Below, in pieces: positions 1 to 8,559 of a DNA stretch of 64,000 nucleotides. The notes below the pieces were generated by a model. That model did not search any database, was not told where the DNA came from, and saw only the letters and a list, made by a program, of their open reading frames with translations. The stretch comes from Pelagibius sp. CAU 1746 (GTDB taxonomy: Bacteria > Pseudomonadota > Alphaproteobacteria > Kiloniellales > Kiloniellaceae). Made by a program: the position numbers and the translations under genes. Location: NCBI RefSeq assembly GCF_039839785.1, contig NZ_JBDOQT010000002.1, forward strand, positions 1 through 64,000, read 5' to 3'. Every line of letters starts with the position of its first letter. Position 1 is the first letter of the stretch.

Positions 1-567
<567 letters not shown>

Positions 568-660
568 TACCTTATCGTTCCTGTCGTCAGTCTCAGGCGC
601 GCTCTAATCCTGCGTTGCGACCCCAAACGGGCCGGGTTCGGCGCCGGACCCGCTCGCGAA

Positions 661-734
661 TGGAGCGGGTGGCGGGAATCGAACCCGCGTAGCCAGCTTG
701 GAAGGCTGGAGCTCTACCACTGAGCTACACCCGC
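661..734 (-). tRNA. tRNA-Gly (anticodon TCC)
   Basis: The reverse strand from 734 reads as a 74-nt cloverleaf. The acceptor GCGGGTG pairs with the 3' strand before an encoded CCA. The anticodon loop CTTCCAA carries TCC, and the T-arm has GGTTCGATTCC. It lies between tRNA-Tyr and tuf on the same strand and is probably processed from a shared transcript. Confidence 0.97.
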
Positions 735-788
735 ACGCTCCCATCCCCTCCGCCGATTGGCGATGACCGCGCCCCGGCGAGGGGCGGA

Positions 789-873
789 TGGTGGAGGGGG
801 TTGGATTCGAACCAACGTAGGCATAGCCAACGGGTTTACAGCCCGTCCCCTTTAGCCACTCGGGCACCCCTCC
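789..873 (-). tRNA. tRNA-Tyr (anticodon GTA)
   Basis: The reverse strand from 873 gives an 85-nt class II tRNA with a long variable arm, as expected for bacterial tRNA-Tyr. The acceptor GGAGGGG pairs with CCCCTCC before the discriminator A and an encoded CCA. The anticodon loop CTGTAAA carries GTA, and the T-arm has GGTTCGAATCC. It is the first gene of the tRNA-Tyr/tRNA-Gly/tuf unit. Confidence 0.97.
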
Positions 874-907
874 AGCCGACGCAACCGGCGGTGCGATGGA
901 GTTGCGA

Positions 908-935
908 AATATGTTGATTTAATTCAGCCTGTCAA
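908..935 (-). promoter_or_regulatory. Probable sigma70 promoter of the tRNA-Tyr/tRNA-Gly/tuf unit
   Basis: On the reverse strand a perfect -35 hexamer TTGACA (930-935) is followed after 16 bases by CATATT (908-913), a reasonable -10. The site is about 35 bases upstream of tRNA-Tyr. The opposite strand starts rlmB at 1040, so this is a divergent promoter region. The assignment rests on hexamer match and position only. Confidence 0.6.
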
Positions 936-1039
936 CTTCTAAACATGCCGACGGCGCCCCATTCGACCGAATCACCCCGGCGGCCGAGAGGAACGCAGAT
1001 GGAACCCTTTCGCTCTGACCCCGCATACTAGGTCCCGAT

Positions 1040-1957
1040 ATGACGAAACGCAAGGATAAGTCAGGCCGCCGCCCGGCCAGAGGTGGCGGAAAGCCTGGCT
1101 TCCCGCCGTCCGGCGGCGACGGCCGGCCCGGCAAGGGCGCCCGCCGCACACCCCGCGGAACCGGCCGCGCCCCCGCCCGCCCCGGCGGCGCCCAACCGCT
1201 TTGGCTGTTCGGCGTCCACGCCGTCCTGGCCGCCCTGGGCAACCCGAATCGGCGTCCGGAGCGCCTGCTCATGACCGCGGAAGCCGCCCAAACCTGGGGC
1301 GCGCGGCTGCGCGAGGTGCGCGCCCCCCGGCACGCCGGCCTCGCCAGCGAGACCCTGGCCCGCCGCGAGATCGACGATCTGCTGCCCGAGGGCGCCGTCC
1401 ACCAGGGCCTCGCCCTGCGCACGGCGCCGCTGGACCAGCCGGCCCTGGAGGACGTGCTGGCCCCGGGCTTCCCGCCTGGGGCCGAAAACGGCGCAAATCC
1501 GCCCCCCCGCCGTGTCATCGTGCTGCTGGACCAGGTCACCGACCCCCATAACGTAGGGGCGGTCCTGCGCTCGGCCGCCGCCTTCGGCGCTTTGGCGGTG
1601 GTCTCCTTGGACAAGGGCGCACCGGAGGAGAGCGGCACCCTCGCCAAATCCGCCTCCGGGGCACTCGAGGCGGTCCCCTACATAAGCGTGGTCAACCTGG
1701 CGCGCAGCCTGGATCTGCTGAAGGCCGCCGGCTTCTGGTGCCTGGGCTTGGCCGGCGAGGCCGGGCAGACCCTCGCCGAAAGCCGTCCCGGCGAGGCCAT
1801 CGCCCTGGTTCTCGGCGCCGAGGGCCCCGGCCTCCGGCGGTTGACGCGGGAGCGCTGCGACCTGCTGGTCAAGCTGCCGACCCGCCCGCCCATCGACTCC
1901 TTGAACGTCTCCAACGCCGCCGCTGTGGCGCTCTACGAGCTGCTGGGGCGCGGCTGA
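1040..1957 (+). CDS. rlmB: TrmH/SpoU-family 23S rRNA 2'-O-ribose methyltransferase (RlmB type)
   Basis: Protein of 305 residues. Members of this family methylate a guanosine 2'-hydroxyl in 23S rRNA using S-adenosylmethionine and a trefoil-knot fold. Residues 1-52 are a Gly/Pro/Arg-rich, probably disordered basic tail. The substrate-binding domain follows (LFGVHAVLAAL near 55). The knot motifs are DQVTDPHNVGAVLRSA near 165, VLGAEGPGLRRL near 257 and IDSLNVSNAAAVALYEL near 285. Nearly all SpoU signature residues are present. RlmB is preferred over other SpoU enzymes because of length and domain order. The gene is divergent from the tRNA/tuf unit. No strong Shine-Dalgarno is visible at the ATG. 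Confidence 0.88.
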   Translation: MTKRKDKSGRRPARGGGKPGFPPSGGDGRPGKGARRTPRGTGRAPARPGGAQPLWLFGVHAVLAALGNPNRRPERLLMTAEAAQTWGARLREVRAPRHAGLASETLARREIDDLLPEGAVHQGLALRTAPLDQPALEDVLAPGFPPGAENGANPPPRRVIVLLDQVTDPHNVGAVLRSAAAFGALAVVSLDKGAPEESGTLAKSASGALEAVPYISVVNLARSLDLLKAAGFWCLGLAGEAGQTLAESRPGEAIALVLGAEGPGLRRLTRERCDLLVKLPTRPPIDSLNVSNAAAVALYELLGRG

Positions 1958-2034
1958 ATTCCCCTTTATCCGCGGATTTCACCGCATCACGCCAGCTTGC
2001 CAGCCGCTCGCGGACCATGCTAGCGGTTGGCGCT

Positions 2035-2092
2035 GGATATCTCACCATCTTGCGGATCGCTTGGGTATCGAGCGCAACATGATGAGATATCC
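2035..2092. repeat. 10-bp inverted repeat upstream of the GS-like gene
   Basis: GGATATCTCA at 2035-2044 is exactly complementary to TGAGATATCC at 2083-2092, separated by 38 bases. A second pair, GCGCT (2030-2034) and AGCGC (2071-2075), overlaps it. It ends about 65 bases before the start codon at 2159, so it may be a two-site operator or a leader hairpin for the polyamine genes. No regulator gene adjoins it. Confidence 0.45.
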
Positions 2093-2158
2093 GGCCCCGA
2101 CAATCGGCGCGGCGGGGATGCCGGACCCGGCCCCCGCGCACCCAATCCGCAGGAAAAC

Positions 2159-3508
2159 ATGCAATCCATTGAAGACTTTATCAAAGAACGCCGGATCGAC
2201 GAGGTCGAGTGCCTGGTGCCGGACATGGCAGGCGTGGCCCGCGGCAAGATCCTGCCGGCCCACAAATTCCTCGCCGGTATGCGCAACGAAGGCCTGCGCA
2301 TTCCCGAAGACGTCTTCATCCAGACGGTCAACGGCGATTACCCCGATGATTCCGCGGGCGTGACCAGCGCCTCGACCCGCGACGTCTACATGGTCCCGGA
2401 CCCCGAAACCATCCGCATCGTACCCTGGTACGACGAGCCGACGGCGCAGGTCATCTGCGACGCGCACCATTTCAGCGACAGCGGCGAGGTGGAAATCGCC
2501 GCACGCCACATTCTGAAGCGCGTCCTGGCGCTCTACGAGGAAGAGGGTTGGAAACCCATCGTCGCGCCGGAGCTGGAGTTCTTCCTGGTCGACGTGAACA
2601 CCGATCCGGATTACCCCCTGATACCGCCGATCGGCCGTTCGGGCCGCCGCGAGACCAGCCGTCAGGCCTATGGCGTCGACGCGGTCAACGAATTCGACCC
2701 GATCTTCGAGGAGGTTTACGACTTCTGCGAGGCCCAGGGCATCGACATCGACACCCTAACCCACGAGGGCGGTGCGGCGCAGATGGAGATGAACTTCAAC
2801 CACGGCGACCCGCTGCTGCTGGCAGACCAGGCCTTCCTTTTCAAGCGCACGGTGCGCGAGGCGGCCATGCGCCACAAGGTCTACGCCACCTTCATGGCCA
2901 AACCCATGCAGGGCCAGCCGGGCAGTTCCATGCACGTGCACCAGAGCATCCTGGACGCCAAGACCGGCCGGAACCTCTTTGCCACCCGCACCGGCAAGGA
3001 CACCGCCCTGTTCCGCGCCCACATCGCCGGCCTGCAGCGCTACCTGCCGACAGTCATGCCGCTGCTGGCCCCCAACGTGAACAGCTACCGCCGCCTGATG
3101 CCGGACTACGACGCTCCCATCAACACCCATTGGGGCTACGACAACCGCACCGTCGGCCTGCGCGTACCCTATTCGGAACCCGCCGCCCGCCGCGTCGAGA
3201 ACCGTCTGGCCGGCGCCGACGCCAATCCCTACCTGGCCATCGCCGGCTCGCTGGCCTGCGGCTACCTGGGCATGAAGGAGAAGCTGAAGCCGCGCAAACC
3301 GATCGAGGGCAGCGCCTACCGCCTGGCCCGCACCCTGCCGCGCACGCTCTACGACGCCTTGGAGCGCTTCAACGGCACCCGCGCCCTGAAGCCGGTCTTC
3401 GGATCCATCTTCATCGATGCGGTGACCATGGTGAAAGGCGAGGAGCTGGACGCCTACCAGCAGGTCATCTCGTCTTGGGAGCGCGAGCATCTTCTGCTAA
3501 ACGTATAG
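2159..3508 (+). CDS. Glutamine-synthetase-family gamma-glutamylpolyamine synthetase (PuuA/GlnA-like)
   Basis: Protein of 449 residues of the glutamine synthetase fold. Homologues of this subgroup ligate glutamate to putrescine or related amines with ATP. Metal and substrate motifs are PELEFFL at 137-143, EGGAAQMEMNF at 203-213, GSSMHVHQS at 255-263 (metal-binding His), NRTVGLRVP at 329-337 and ENRLAGADANPYL at 347-359. The adenylylation-loop pattern of classical GlnA is not apparent. The ATG at 2159 is preferred because AGGAAA lies a few bases upstream, although the frame is open from 2027. The aminotransferase and carbamoylputrescine amidase that follow support polyamine use. The exact amine is not readable from sequence. 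Confidence 0.85.
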   Translation: MQSIEDFIKERRIDEVECLVPDMAGVARGKILPAHKFLAGMRNEGLRIPEDVFIQTVNGDYPDDSAGVTSASTRDVYMVPDPETIRIVPWYDEPTAQVICDAHHFSDSGEVEIAARHILKRVLALYEEEGWKPIVAPELEFFLVDVNTDPDYPLIPPIGRSGRRETSRQAYGVDAVNEFDPIFEEVYDFCEAQGIDIDTLTHEGGAAQMEMNFNHGDPLLLADQAFLFKRTVREAAMRHKVYATFMAKPMQGQPGSSMHVHQSILDAKTGRNLFATRTGKDTALFRAHIAGLQRYLPTVMPLLAPNVNSYRRLMPDYDAPINTHWGYDNRTVGLRVPYSEPAARRVENRLAGADANPYLAIAGSLACGYLGMKEKLKPRKPIEGSAYRLARTLPRTLYDALERFNGTRALKPVFGSIFIDAVTMVKGEELDAYQQVISSWEREHLLLNV

Positions 3509-3684
3509 CCGTGATGCTGCGTATTCTTTCAGATACCGCCTTTGCCGCCGCCCGGCGCGGCGACGTGTCGCTGCGTTCGCGCCGCATGGAGCTCATGCTG
3601 AACTGCGCTCGGATCGGCTACAATCCCTAGAGCCGGGAAGGAACGTCTTCCCTTTCCGGTTTCCCCAAGACAAGGATTGTCGTC

Positions 3685-5079
3685 ATGAACAGCGCCCCTC
3701 TGAAGGATCAGGCCCGCAATTCCACCACCGTGTGGCGCGCCGCCGATACCGCCCACCATCTGCACCCTTTCACCGACTTCCGCGGTCTGGCGGAAGAAGG
3801 CGGCAGCCGCATCATCACCAAGGCCGAGGGCGTCTGGCTGGAGGATTCCGAAGGTGAGAAGATCATCGACGGCATGGCCGGCCTGTGGTGCGTCAACGTC
3901 GGCTACGGGCGCGAGCGCCTGGCGAAGGCCGCCTACGACCAGATGGTCGAGCTGCCGTACTACAACACCTTCTTCAAGACCGCGACGCCGGCCTCCATCG
4001 AGCTGTCCGAAAAGCTGGCGGCGCTGACGCCGGCCGGGCTCGACAAGATCTTCTACGCCTCCTCCGGTTCCGAGGCCAACGACACCATCGCCCGCATCGT
4101 GCGACGCTTCTGGCGCCTGCAAGGCCAGCCGGAGCGCACCAACATCATCAGCCGCGTCAACGGCTACCACGGCTCGACCATGGCCTCGGCCAGCCTGGGC
4201 GGCATGAAGCCGATGCACCAGCTCGACGGCCTGCCGCTGCCGGGTTTCCACCACGTGCGCCAGCCCTACTACTACGGCGAGGGCGGCAAGATGAGCGAGG
4301 AGGAGTTCGGCAAGGTCGCCGCCCTGGCGATCGAGGAGAAGATCCTGGAGCTGGGCCCCGAGACCGTGGCCGCCTTCATCGGCGAACCCGTCCAGGGCGC
4401 CGGCGGCGTCATCATTCCGCCGGCCAGCTATTGGCCGGAAGTACAGAAGATCTGCAGGCAGTACGACATCCTGCTGATCGCCGACGAAGTTATCTGCGGC
4501 TTTGGGCGCACCGGCCAGTGGTTCGGCAGCGACACTTTCGACATCAAGCCGGATATCATGCCGATGGCCAAGGGGCTGACGTCCGGCTACCTGCCACTCT
4601 CCGCCATCGCGCTCGGCGAGCGTGTGGTCGACGTGTTGTGGGAAAAGGGCGGCGAGTTCGCGCACGGCTTCACCTACTCCGGTCACCCCGTGGCCTGCGC
4701 GGTGGCGCTGGAGAACATCGCGATCATCGAGGAAGAGAACCTGGTTCAGAAGGTGCGTGAGGATAGCGGTCCCTACCTGCAGCAGCGCCTCGCCACCCTG
4801 GCCGACCATCCCTTGGTCGGCGAGGTCCGCGGCATCGGCCTGCTGGGCGCCGTCGAGCTGGCCTCCGACAAGCAGACCCGCGGGCGCTTCTCGCCGGAAG
4901 GCCGCGCCGGCACCATCTGCCGCGATCACTGCGTGAAGCAGAACGTGGTCAGCCGCGCGGTGCGCGACACCATGGTGGTCTCACCGCCGCTGATCATCAC
5001 CCACGCGGAGATCGACGAACTGGTCAGCCGGCTGGGCAAGGCCATCGATCTCGCCGCCAAGGACTTGGGTGTGAATTGA
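3685..5079 (+). CDS. spuC: Class III aminotransferase, putrescine/polyamine:pyruvate type (SpuC-like)
   Basis: PLP enzyme of 464 residues, close in length to SpuC, which transfers the amino group of putrescine or other diamines to pyruvate. The class III pattern LLIADEVICGFGRTG has the PLP-pyridine Asp at 267. The Schiff-base Lys is 296 in MAKGLTSGY. SSGSEAND near 127 binds phosphate and GYHG near 160 stacks the cofactor. It lies 176 bases after the GS-like gene and upstream of a carbamoylputrescine amidase. AAGGA precedes the ATG. A beta-alanine:pyruvate or other omega-aminotransferase role cannot be excluded, but the polyamine neighbours favour SpuC. Confidence 0.85.
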   Translation: MNSAPLKDQARNSTTVWRAADTAHHLHPFTDFRGLAEEGGSRIITKAEGVWLEDSEGEKIIDGMAGLWCVNVGYGRERLAKAAYDQMVELPYYNTFFKTATPASIELSEKLAALTPAGLDKIFYASSGSEANDTIARIVRRFWRLQGQPERTNIISRVNGYHGSTMASASLGGMKPMHQLDGLPLPGFHHVRQPYYYGEGGKMSEEEFGKVAALAIEEKILELGPETVAAFIGEPVQGAGGVIIPPASYWPEVQKICRQYDILLIADEVICGFGRTGQWFGSDTFDIKPDIMPMAKGLTSGYLPLSAIALGERVVDVLWEKGGEFAHGFTYSGHPVACAVALENIAIIEEENLVQKVREDSGPYLQQRLATLADHPLVGEVRGIGLLGAVELASDKQTRGRFSPEGRAGTICRDHCVKQNVVSRAVRDTMVVSPPLIITHAEIDELVSRLGKAIDLAAKDLGVN

Positions 5080-5091
5080 GGGCGCTATCGA

Positions 5092-5202
5092 CCTCGTGGT
5101 TCGAGATGCTCGCTACTGCTCGCTCCTCGGCATGAGGTCAATTAGTCTGACTCTCCCCTCACCCTGAGTAGCACCGCAGAGCGGCGCATCTCGAAGGGCG
5201 GG
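5092..5202. repeat. REP-like intergenic inverted repeat
   Basis: Two related arms begin CCTCGTGGTTCGAGATGC and CCTCACCCTGAGTAGC. TTCGAGATGC (5100-5109) is exactly complementary to GCATCTCGAA (5186-5195). This resembles dispersed palindromic intergenic elements common in alphaproteobacterial genomes. It separates spuC from aguB and could fold in the mRNA between them. Copy number elsewhere cannot be seen. Confidence 0.6.
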
Positions 5203-5232
5203 GCGAGACGGCACAGAAGAAAGGGCGTTTCG

Positions 5233-6111
5233 ATGCGCGAGGTCACCGTTGCCGCCACGCAAATGGCCTGTAGCTGGGACCGCGAGGCCAACCTCGCCGG
5301 GGCCGAGGCCCTGGTGCGGGAAGCCGCCGGCCAGGGCGCGCAGGTGGTGTTGATCCAGGAACTCTTCGAAACGCCCTACTTCTGCCAGGACCAGAAGCGC
5401 GAGTACTTCGCCCTCGCCCAACCGGTTGCGGGCAATCCGCTCCTGGCGCGCATGTCGGCCCTGGCCGCGGAGTTGGACGTCGTCTTGCCGGTCAGCTTCT
5501 TCGAGCGCGCCAACAGCGCGCACTACAACTCGCTGGCCATGATCGACGCCGACGGCAAGATGCTGGGCGTCTACCGCAAGTCGCACATTCCCGACGGGCC
5601 GGGCTATCAGGAGAAGTTCTACTTCAATCCTGGCGACACCGGGTTCCGGGTCTGGAAGACGCGCTACGGCACCCTGGGCAGCGGCATCTGCTGGGACCAG
5701 TGGTTTCCCGAGTGTGCGCGCGCTATGGCGCTGATGGGGGCCGAAATCCTGTTCTATCCCACGGCCATCGGCAGCGAGCCGCAGGACGCGACCCTGAATT
5801 CCCGCGAACACTGGCAGCGCACCATGCAGGGCCATGCCGCGGCCAACATGGTGCCGCTGGTCGCCTCGAACCGCATCGGGCGCGAGGAGGGCGAACACGC
5901 CTCCCTCACCTTCTACGGCAGCTCCTTCATCGCCGGGCCCACGGGCGCCAAGGTGGCCGAGGCCAACCGGACCGACCGCGCGGTGATCACCGCCAGCTTC
6001 GATCTCGACGCCGTCGCCGAGCAGCGCGCCTCCTGGGGCCTGTTCCGCGACCGCCGCCCCGACCTCTACGGCCCGCTGCTGACGGCCGACGGCGGCAGGC
6101 CCGGGCAATGA
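5233..6111 (+). CDS. aguB: N-carbamoylputrescine amidase
   Basis: Nitrilase-superfamily amidohydrolase of 292 residues, the family length. AguB hydrolyses N-carbamoylputrescine to putrescine, CO2 and ammonia. The catalytic triad is visible: Glu43 (IQELFETPYF), Lys116 (YRKSHIPDGPGY) and Cys153 (SGICWDQWFPE). The strings around all three are those of AguB rather than of other nitrilases. The partner agmatine deiminase AguA is not in the window, so the source of the substrate lies elsewhere. The last bases overlap the next gene by ATGA, implying coupled translation. It fits the polyamine cluster, feeding putrescine to SpuC or the GS-like ligase. Confidence 0.93.
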   Translation: MREVTVAATQMACSWDREANLAGAEALVREAAGQGAQVVLIQELFETPYFCQDQKREYFALAQPVAGNPLLARMSALAAELDVVLPVSFFERANSAHYNSLAMIDADGKMLGVYRKSHIPDGPGYQEKFYFNPGDTGFRVWKTRYGTLGSGICWDQWFPECARAMALMGAEILFYPTAIGSEPQDATLNSREHWQRTMQGHAAANMVPLVASNRIGREEGEHASLTFYGSSFIAGPTGAKVAEANRTDRAVITASFDLDAVAEQRASWGLFRDRRPDLYGPLLTADGGRPGQ

Positions 6112-6560
6112 CGCCGAAAGGGATCCGCCCGGCCGTCCCCGCCGACACGGCGCGCGTCACCGCAATCGTCGACGCCGCCTACCGCCCTTACCTGCAGCGC
6201 ATGAGCCGCAACCCGGCACCGCTGGACGATGACTACGGCGCCCGCATCGCCGAGGGGCTGACCTATGTGCTGGAAGAGGACGGCGAAATTCTCGGCGTCC
6301 TGGTCCTGGAAACTCACGCCGGCCACCTGCTGCTCGACAACATCGCCGTCGACCCGGCCCATCACGGCCGCGGCCTCGGCAAGCGGCTGCTGGCCTTCAC
6401 CGAGGCGGAGGCGCGCCGGCGCGGCTACGGCACCGTGGAACTCTTCACCAATGAAGTGATGGTCGAGAACATCGCGCTGTACCGGCGCCTCGGCTACCAG
6501 GAGACCGGGCGCAGGCACGACCGCGGCTACGACCGCGTCTACTTCCGCAAGGCGCTGTAG
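6108..6560 (+). CDS. GNAT-family N-acetyltransferase
   Basis: Protein of 150 residues. GNAT enzymes transfer acetyl from acetyl-CoA to an amine. Motif A is clear at LLLDNIAVDPAHHGRGLG followed by KRLLAFTEAEARRRG (residues about 75-105), with the pyrophosphate-binding R/Q-x-x-G-x-G/A variant HGRGLG. The C-terminal motif is NIALYRRLGYQETGR. The start overlaps the aguB stop (ATGA), so the two are cotranscribed. Polyamine acetylation would fit the context but is inference. The final codons lie inside the first copy of a 24-bp tandem repeat. Confidence 0.85.
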   Translation: MTPKGIRPAVPADTARVTAIVDAAYRPYLQRMSRNPAPLDDDYGARIAEGLTYVLEEDGEILGVLVLETHAGHLLLDNIAVDPAHHGRGLGKRLLAFTEAEARRRGYGTVELFTNEVMVENIALYRRLGYQETGRRHDRGYDRVYFRKAL

Positions 6561-6617
6561 CGCCCCGGGCGCAAGGCGCTGTAGCGCCCCGGGCGCAAGG
6601 CGCTGTAGCGCCCCGGG
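6547..6617. repeat. Three tandem copies of a 24-bp hairpin unit
   Basis: The unit beginning GCAAGGCGCTGTAGCGCC recurs at 6547, 6571 and 6595 with a period of exactly 24 bases. Each unit contains the palindrome GGCGC-TGTA-GCGCC. The first copy encodes the last residues and stop codon of the GNAT gene, so the array appears to be an expansion of the gene's own 3' end. It could act as a weak terminator or 3' mRNA stabiliser. No poly-T follows. Confidence 0.85.
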
Positions 6618-6628
6618 ACGAGAGTGCC

Positions 6629-6811
6629 TCAGTCGAAGTCGCGGCCCTCGACGAGGACCAGGCGGCCGCTCGGATCGACGTCGAGGCCCAGGTCGTCGCC
6701 GCCGCGCGACAGCAGGTCGTCGACCTTGAGAAAGCGGTCGCGAGAGAGCCCCGAAGAGCCGCTCGGACCCAAGCCGAAAAGCGCGCTGAGTTCGGAAGGT
6801 GTCATGCCCAT
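6629..6811 (-). CDS. Small acidic hypothetical protein
   Basis: I do not recognise this 60-residue protein. It starts MGMTPSELSALFGLG and ends RLVLVEGRDFD. It is acidic, has no membrane segment and no Cys. Codons show strong G/C third positions matching the neighbouring real genes, and no opposing gene could cast it as a shadow, which supports coding. No good Shine-Dalgarno is seen. Two inverted repeats lie immediately upstream (6829-6871). It is convergent with the GNAT gene and downstream of the aldehyde dehydrogenase terminator. It may instead be fortuitous. Confidence 0.45.
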   Translation of the reverse strand: MGMTPSELSALFGLGPSGSSGLSRDRFLKVDDLLSRGGDDLGLDVDPSGRLVLVEGRDFD

Positions 6812-6828
6812 CTGCCCATCACTATCTC

Positions 6829-6871
6829 AGGCAACCTTTTGCCTATGGTTGAACTATCCTCCCTTGTTCAA
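6829..6871. promoter_or_regulatory. Two adjacent inverted repeats in an otherwise empty spacer
   Basis: AGGCAA-CCTT-TTGCCT spans 6829-6844. TTGAAC at 6849-6854 is mirrored by GTTCAA at 6866-6871 with an 11-base gap. They sit 18-60 bases upstream of the small reverse-strand gene and resemble operator half-sites. The rest of 6872-7002 shows no gene. Confidence 0.4.
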
Positions 6872-7002
6872 TCTAGATTAGCGCGAACCTACCTTTGCGC
6901 GAAAGTGGTATTGCTGGGGCATCAGCGGGGCAGAAGATGGGCAATCCCTTGTATTTCTTGGGTATTTCTTCCTTCAGCGGCGGCGCCCAGCCCAGAAAGC
7001 GA

Positions 7003-7034
7003 GACGGCGGGGCCTCCTTCGAGACCCCGCCGTC
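7003..7034 (-). terminator. Hairpin terminator of the aldehyde dehydrogenase gene
   Basis: GACGGCGGGG (7003-7012) pairs perfectly with CCCCGCCGTC (7025-7034) around a 12-base loop. It lies 25 bases beyond the stop at 7060 on the reverse strand. The following bases are only moderately T-rich (TCGCTTTCTG), so termination may be partial. Confidence 0.65.
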
Positions 7035-7059
7035 CTCCGGCGTTCAATGAGGTGCGGGT

Positions 7060-8559
7060 CTAGCTGAGATCGATCCACACGGTCTTCAGTTCGGTGTACT
7101 TCTCCATCGCGTGCAGCGACTTGTCGCGGCCGAAGCCGGACTGCTTGAAGCCGCCGAAGGGCGTGGTGATGTCGCCGGCGTCGAAGCAGTTGATCCACAC
7201 GCTGCCGGCGCGCAACGCCTTGGCCGCCCGGTGCGCCTTTTTGATGTCGCTGGTCCACACCGCCGCGGCCAGGCCGTAGATGGTGTCGTTGCCGATCTTG
7301 ATGGCCTCCTCGGCGTCGCCGAAGGTGATGGTCGAGAGCACCGGACCGAAGATCTCCTCCTGCGCGATGGTCATGTCGTTCTTCACGCCGTCGAAGACCG
7401 TCGGCTCGATGTAGTAGCCGCCGCTGTCCGACAGGATGCGCTTGCCGCCCAGCTTCACCTCGGCGCCTTCCGCCTGGCCCTTCTCGATGTAGCCGAGAAC
7501 GCGCTCCATTTGAGTGGAGTCGACCATGGCGCCCATCTGCGTTGCCGGGTCCAGGGGATCGCCGACGCGCAGGGTCTTGGCGACCTGCATCACCTTCTCA
7601 ACGACCTGATCCTTGATCTTGTCCTCGACCAGCAAGCGGGAGCCGGCGTTGCAGACCTCGCCCTGGTTGAAGAAGATGCCCCAGGCGGCGGCGGTGGCCG
7701 CAGCGTCCAGGTCCGGCGCGTCGGCCATGATGATGTTCGGGGTCTTGCCGCCGCATTCCAGCGACACCCGCTTCATGTTGGACTCGCCGGCGTACTTCAG
7801 GAACAGCTTGCCGACCTCGCCGGAGCCGGTGAAAGCGACGGCGTCGACATCCATATGCCGGCCCAGCGCCTGGCCGGCGGTCTCGCCGAAGCCGGGCACC
7901 ACGTTGAGGACGCCGTCGGGCAGGCCCGCCTCGCTGGCCAGCTCGGCGGCGCGGATCATCGTCAGCGGCGACTGCTCGGCCGGCTTGACGACCATGGAGT
8001 TGCCGGTGGCCAGCGCCGGGCCCAGCTTCCAGGCCGCCATCAGCAGCGGGAAGTTCCAGGGCACCACGGCGCCGATAACGCCCAGCGGCTCACGCACCAG
8101 CATGGCCACGGCATCGTCGCCGGTCGGCGCGATCTCGTCATAGACCTTGTCGGCGGCCTCGGCGTACCAGCGGATGCAGTTGATGACCGCGGGGATGTCG
8201 ATGCGGCTGGAATCGCCGATCGGCTTGCCCATGTCGAGGGTCTCCAGCAGCGCCAGCTCGGTGGCGTGCTGCTCCAGCAGCCCGGCCCAGCGCAGCATTA
8301 CCTTCTTGCGCCTGGCCGGCGCCAGGCGCGACCAGCGGCCGTCCTCGAAGGCGGCACGCGCCGCCTTGACGGCGCGGTCGACGTCTTCCCGGTCGCCGGC
8401 GGCGACCTGGGTCAGCACCTTGCCGTCGATCGGCGAGACGCAGTCGAAGGTCTTGCCGGAGGCCGCGTTGGCGAACCTGCCGTCGATGAAGCACTGGTTG
8501 CGGTAGGCCAGGCCCTGAGCCTGGGATTTCACGGATTCGATGGAAAGCGCGGCAGACAT
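7060..8559 (-). CDS. puuC: NAD(P)-dependent aldehyde dehydrogenase, PuuC-like
   Basis: ALDH-superfamily protein of 499 residues, full family length. It oxidises an aldehyde to the acid. In the Puu/Spu polyamine pathways this would be gamma-glutamyl-gamma-aminobutyraldehyde or aminobutyraldehyde. Asn169 (VPWNFP) holds the oxyanion, Lys192 is in VKPAEQ, the general base is Glu268 in SLECGGKTPN and the nucleophile is Cys303 in NQGEVCNAGSRL. The C-terminal PFGGFKQSGFGRDKS is typical. Sequence character is PuuC/betaine-aldehyde type. It is convergent with the polyamine genes and has its own terminator, so it is a separate unit. Substrate is inferred from context. Confidence 0.85.
   Translation of the reverse strand: MSAALSIESVKSQAQGLAYRNQCFIDGRFANAASGKTFDCVSPIDGKVLTQVAAGDREDVDRAVKAARAAFEDGRWSRLAPARRKKVMLRWAGLLEQHATELALLETLDMGKPIGDSSRIDIPAVINCIRWYAEAADKVYDEIAPTGDDAVAMLVREPLGVIGAVVPWNFPLLMAAWKLGPALATGNSMVVKPAEQSPLTMIRAAELASEAGLPDGVLNVVPGFGETAGQALGRHMDVDAVAFTGSGEVGKLFLKYAGESNMKRVSLECGGKTPNIIMADAPDLDAAATAAAWGIFFNQGEVCNAGSRLLVEDKIKDQVVEKVMQVAKTLRVGDPLDPATQMGAMVDSTQMERVLGYIEKGQAEGAEVKLGGKRILSDSGGYYIEPTVFDGVKNDMTIAQEEIFGPVLSTITFGDAEEAIKIGNDTIYGLAAAVWTSDIKKAHRAAKALRAGSVWINCFDAGDITTPFGGFKQSGFGRDKSLHAMEKYTELKTVWIDLS

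Noticed and set aside
3513-3629. Short forward frame between the GS-like gene and spuC
   Set aside because: 38 codons with no family signal and no clear ribosome site; treated as spacer.
6547-6617. Possible CRISPR-like array
   Set aside because: The units are contiguous 24-bp tandem copies with no spacers and no cas genes.
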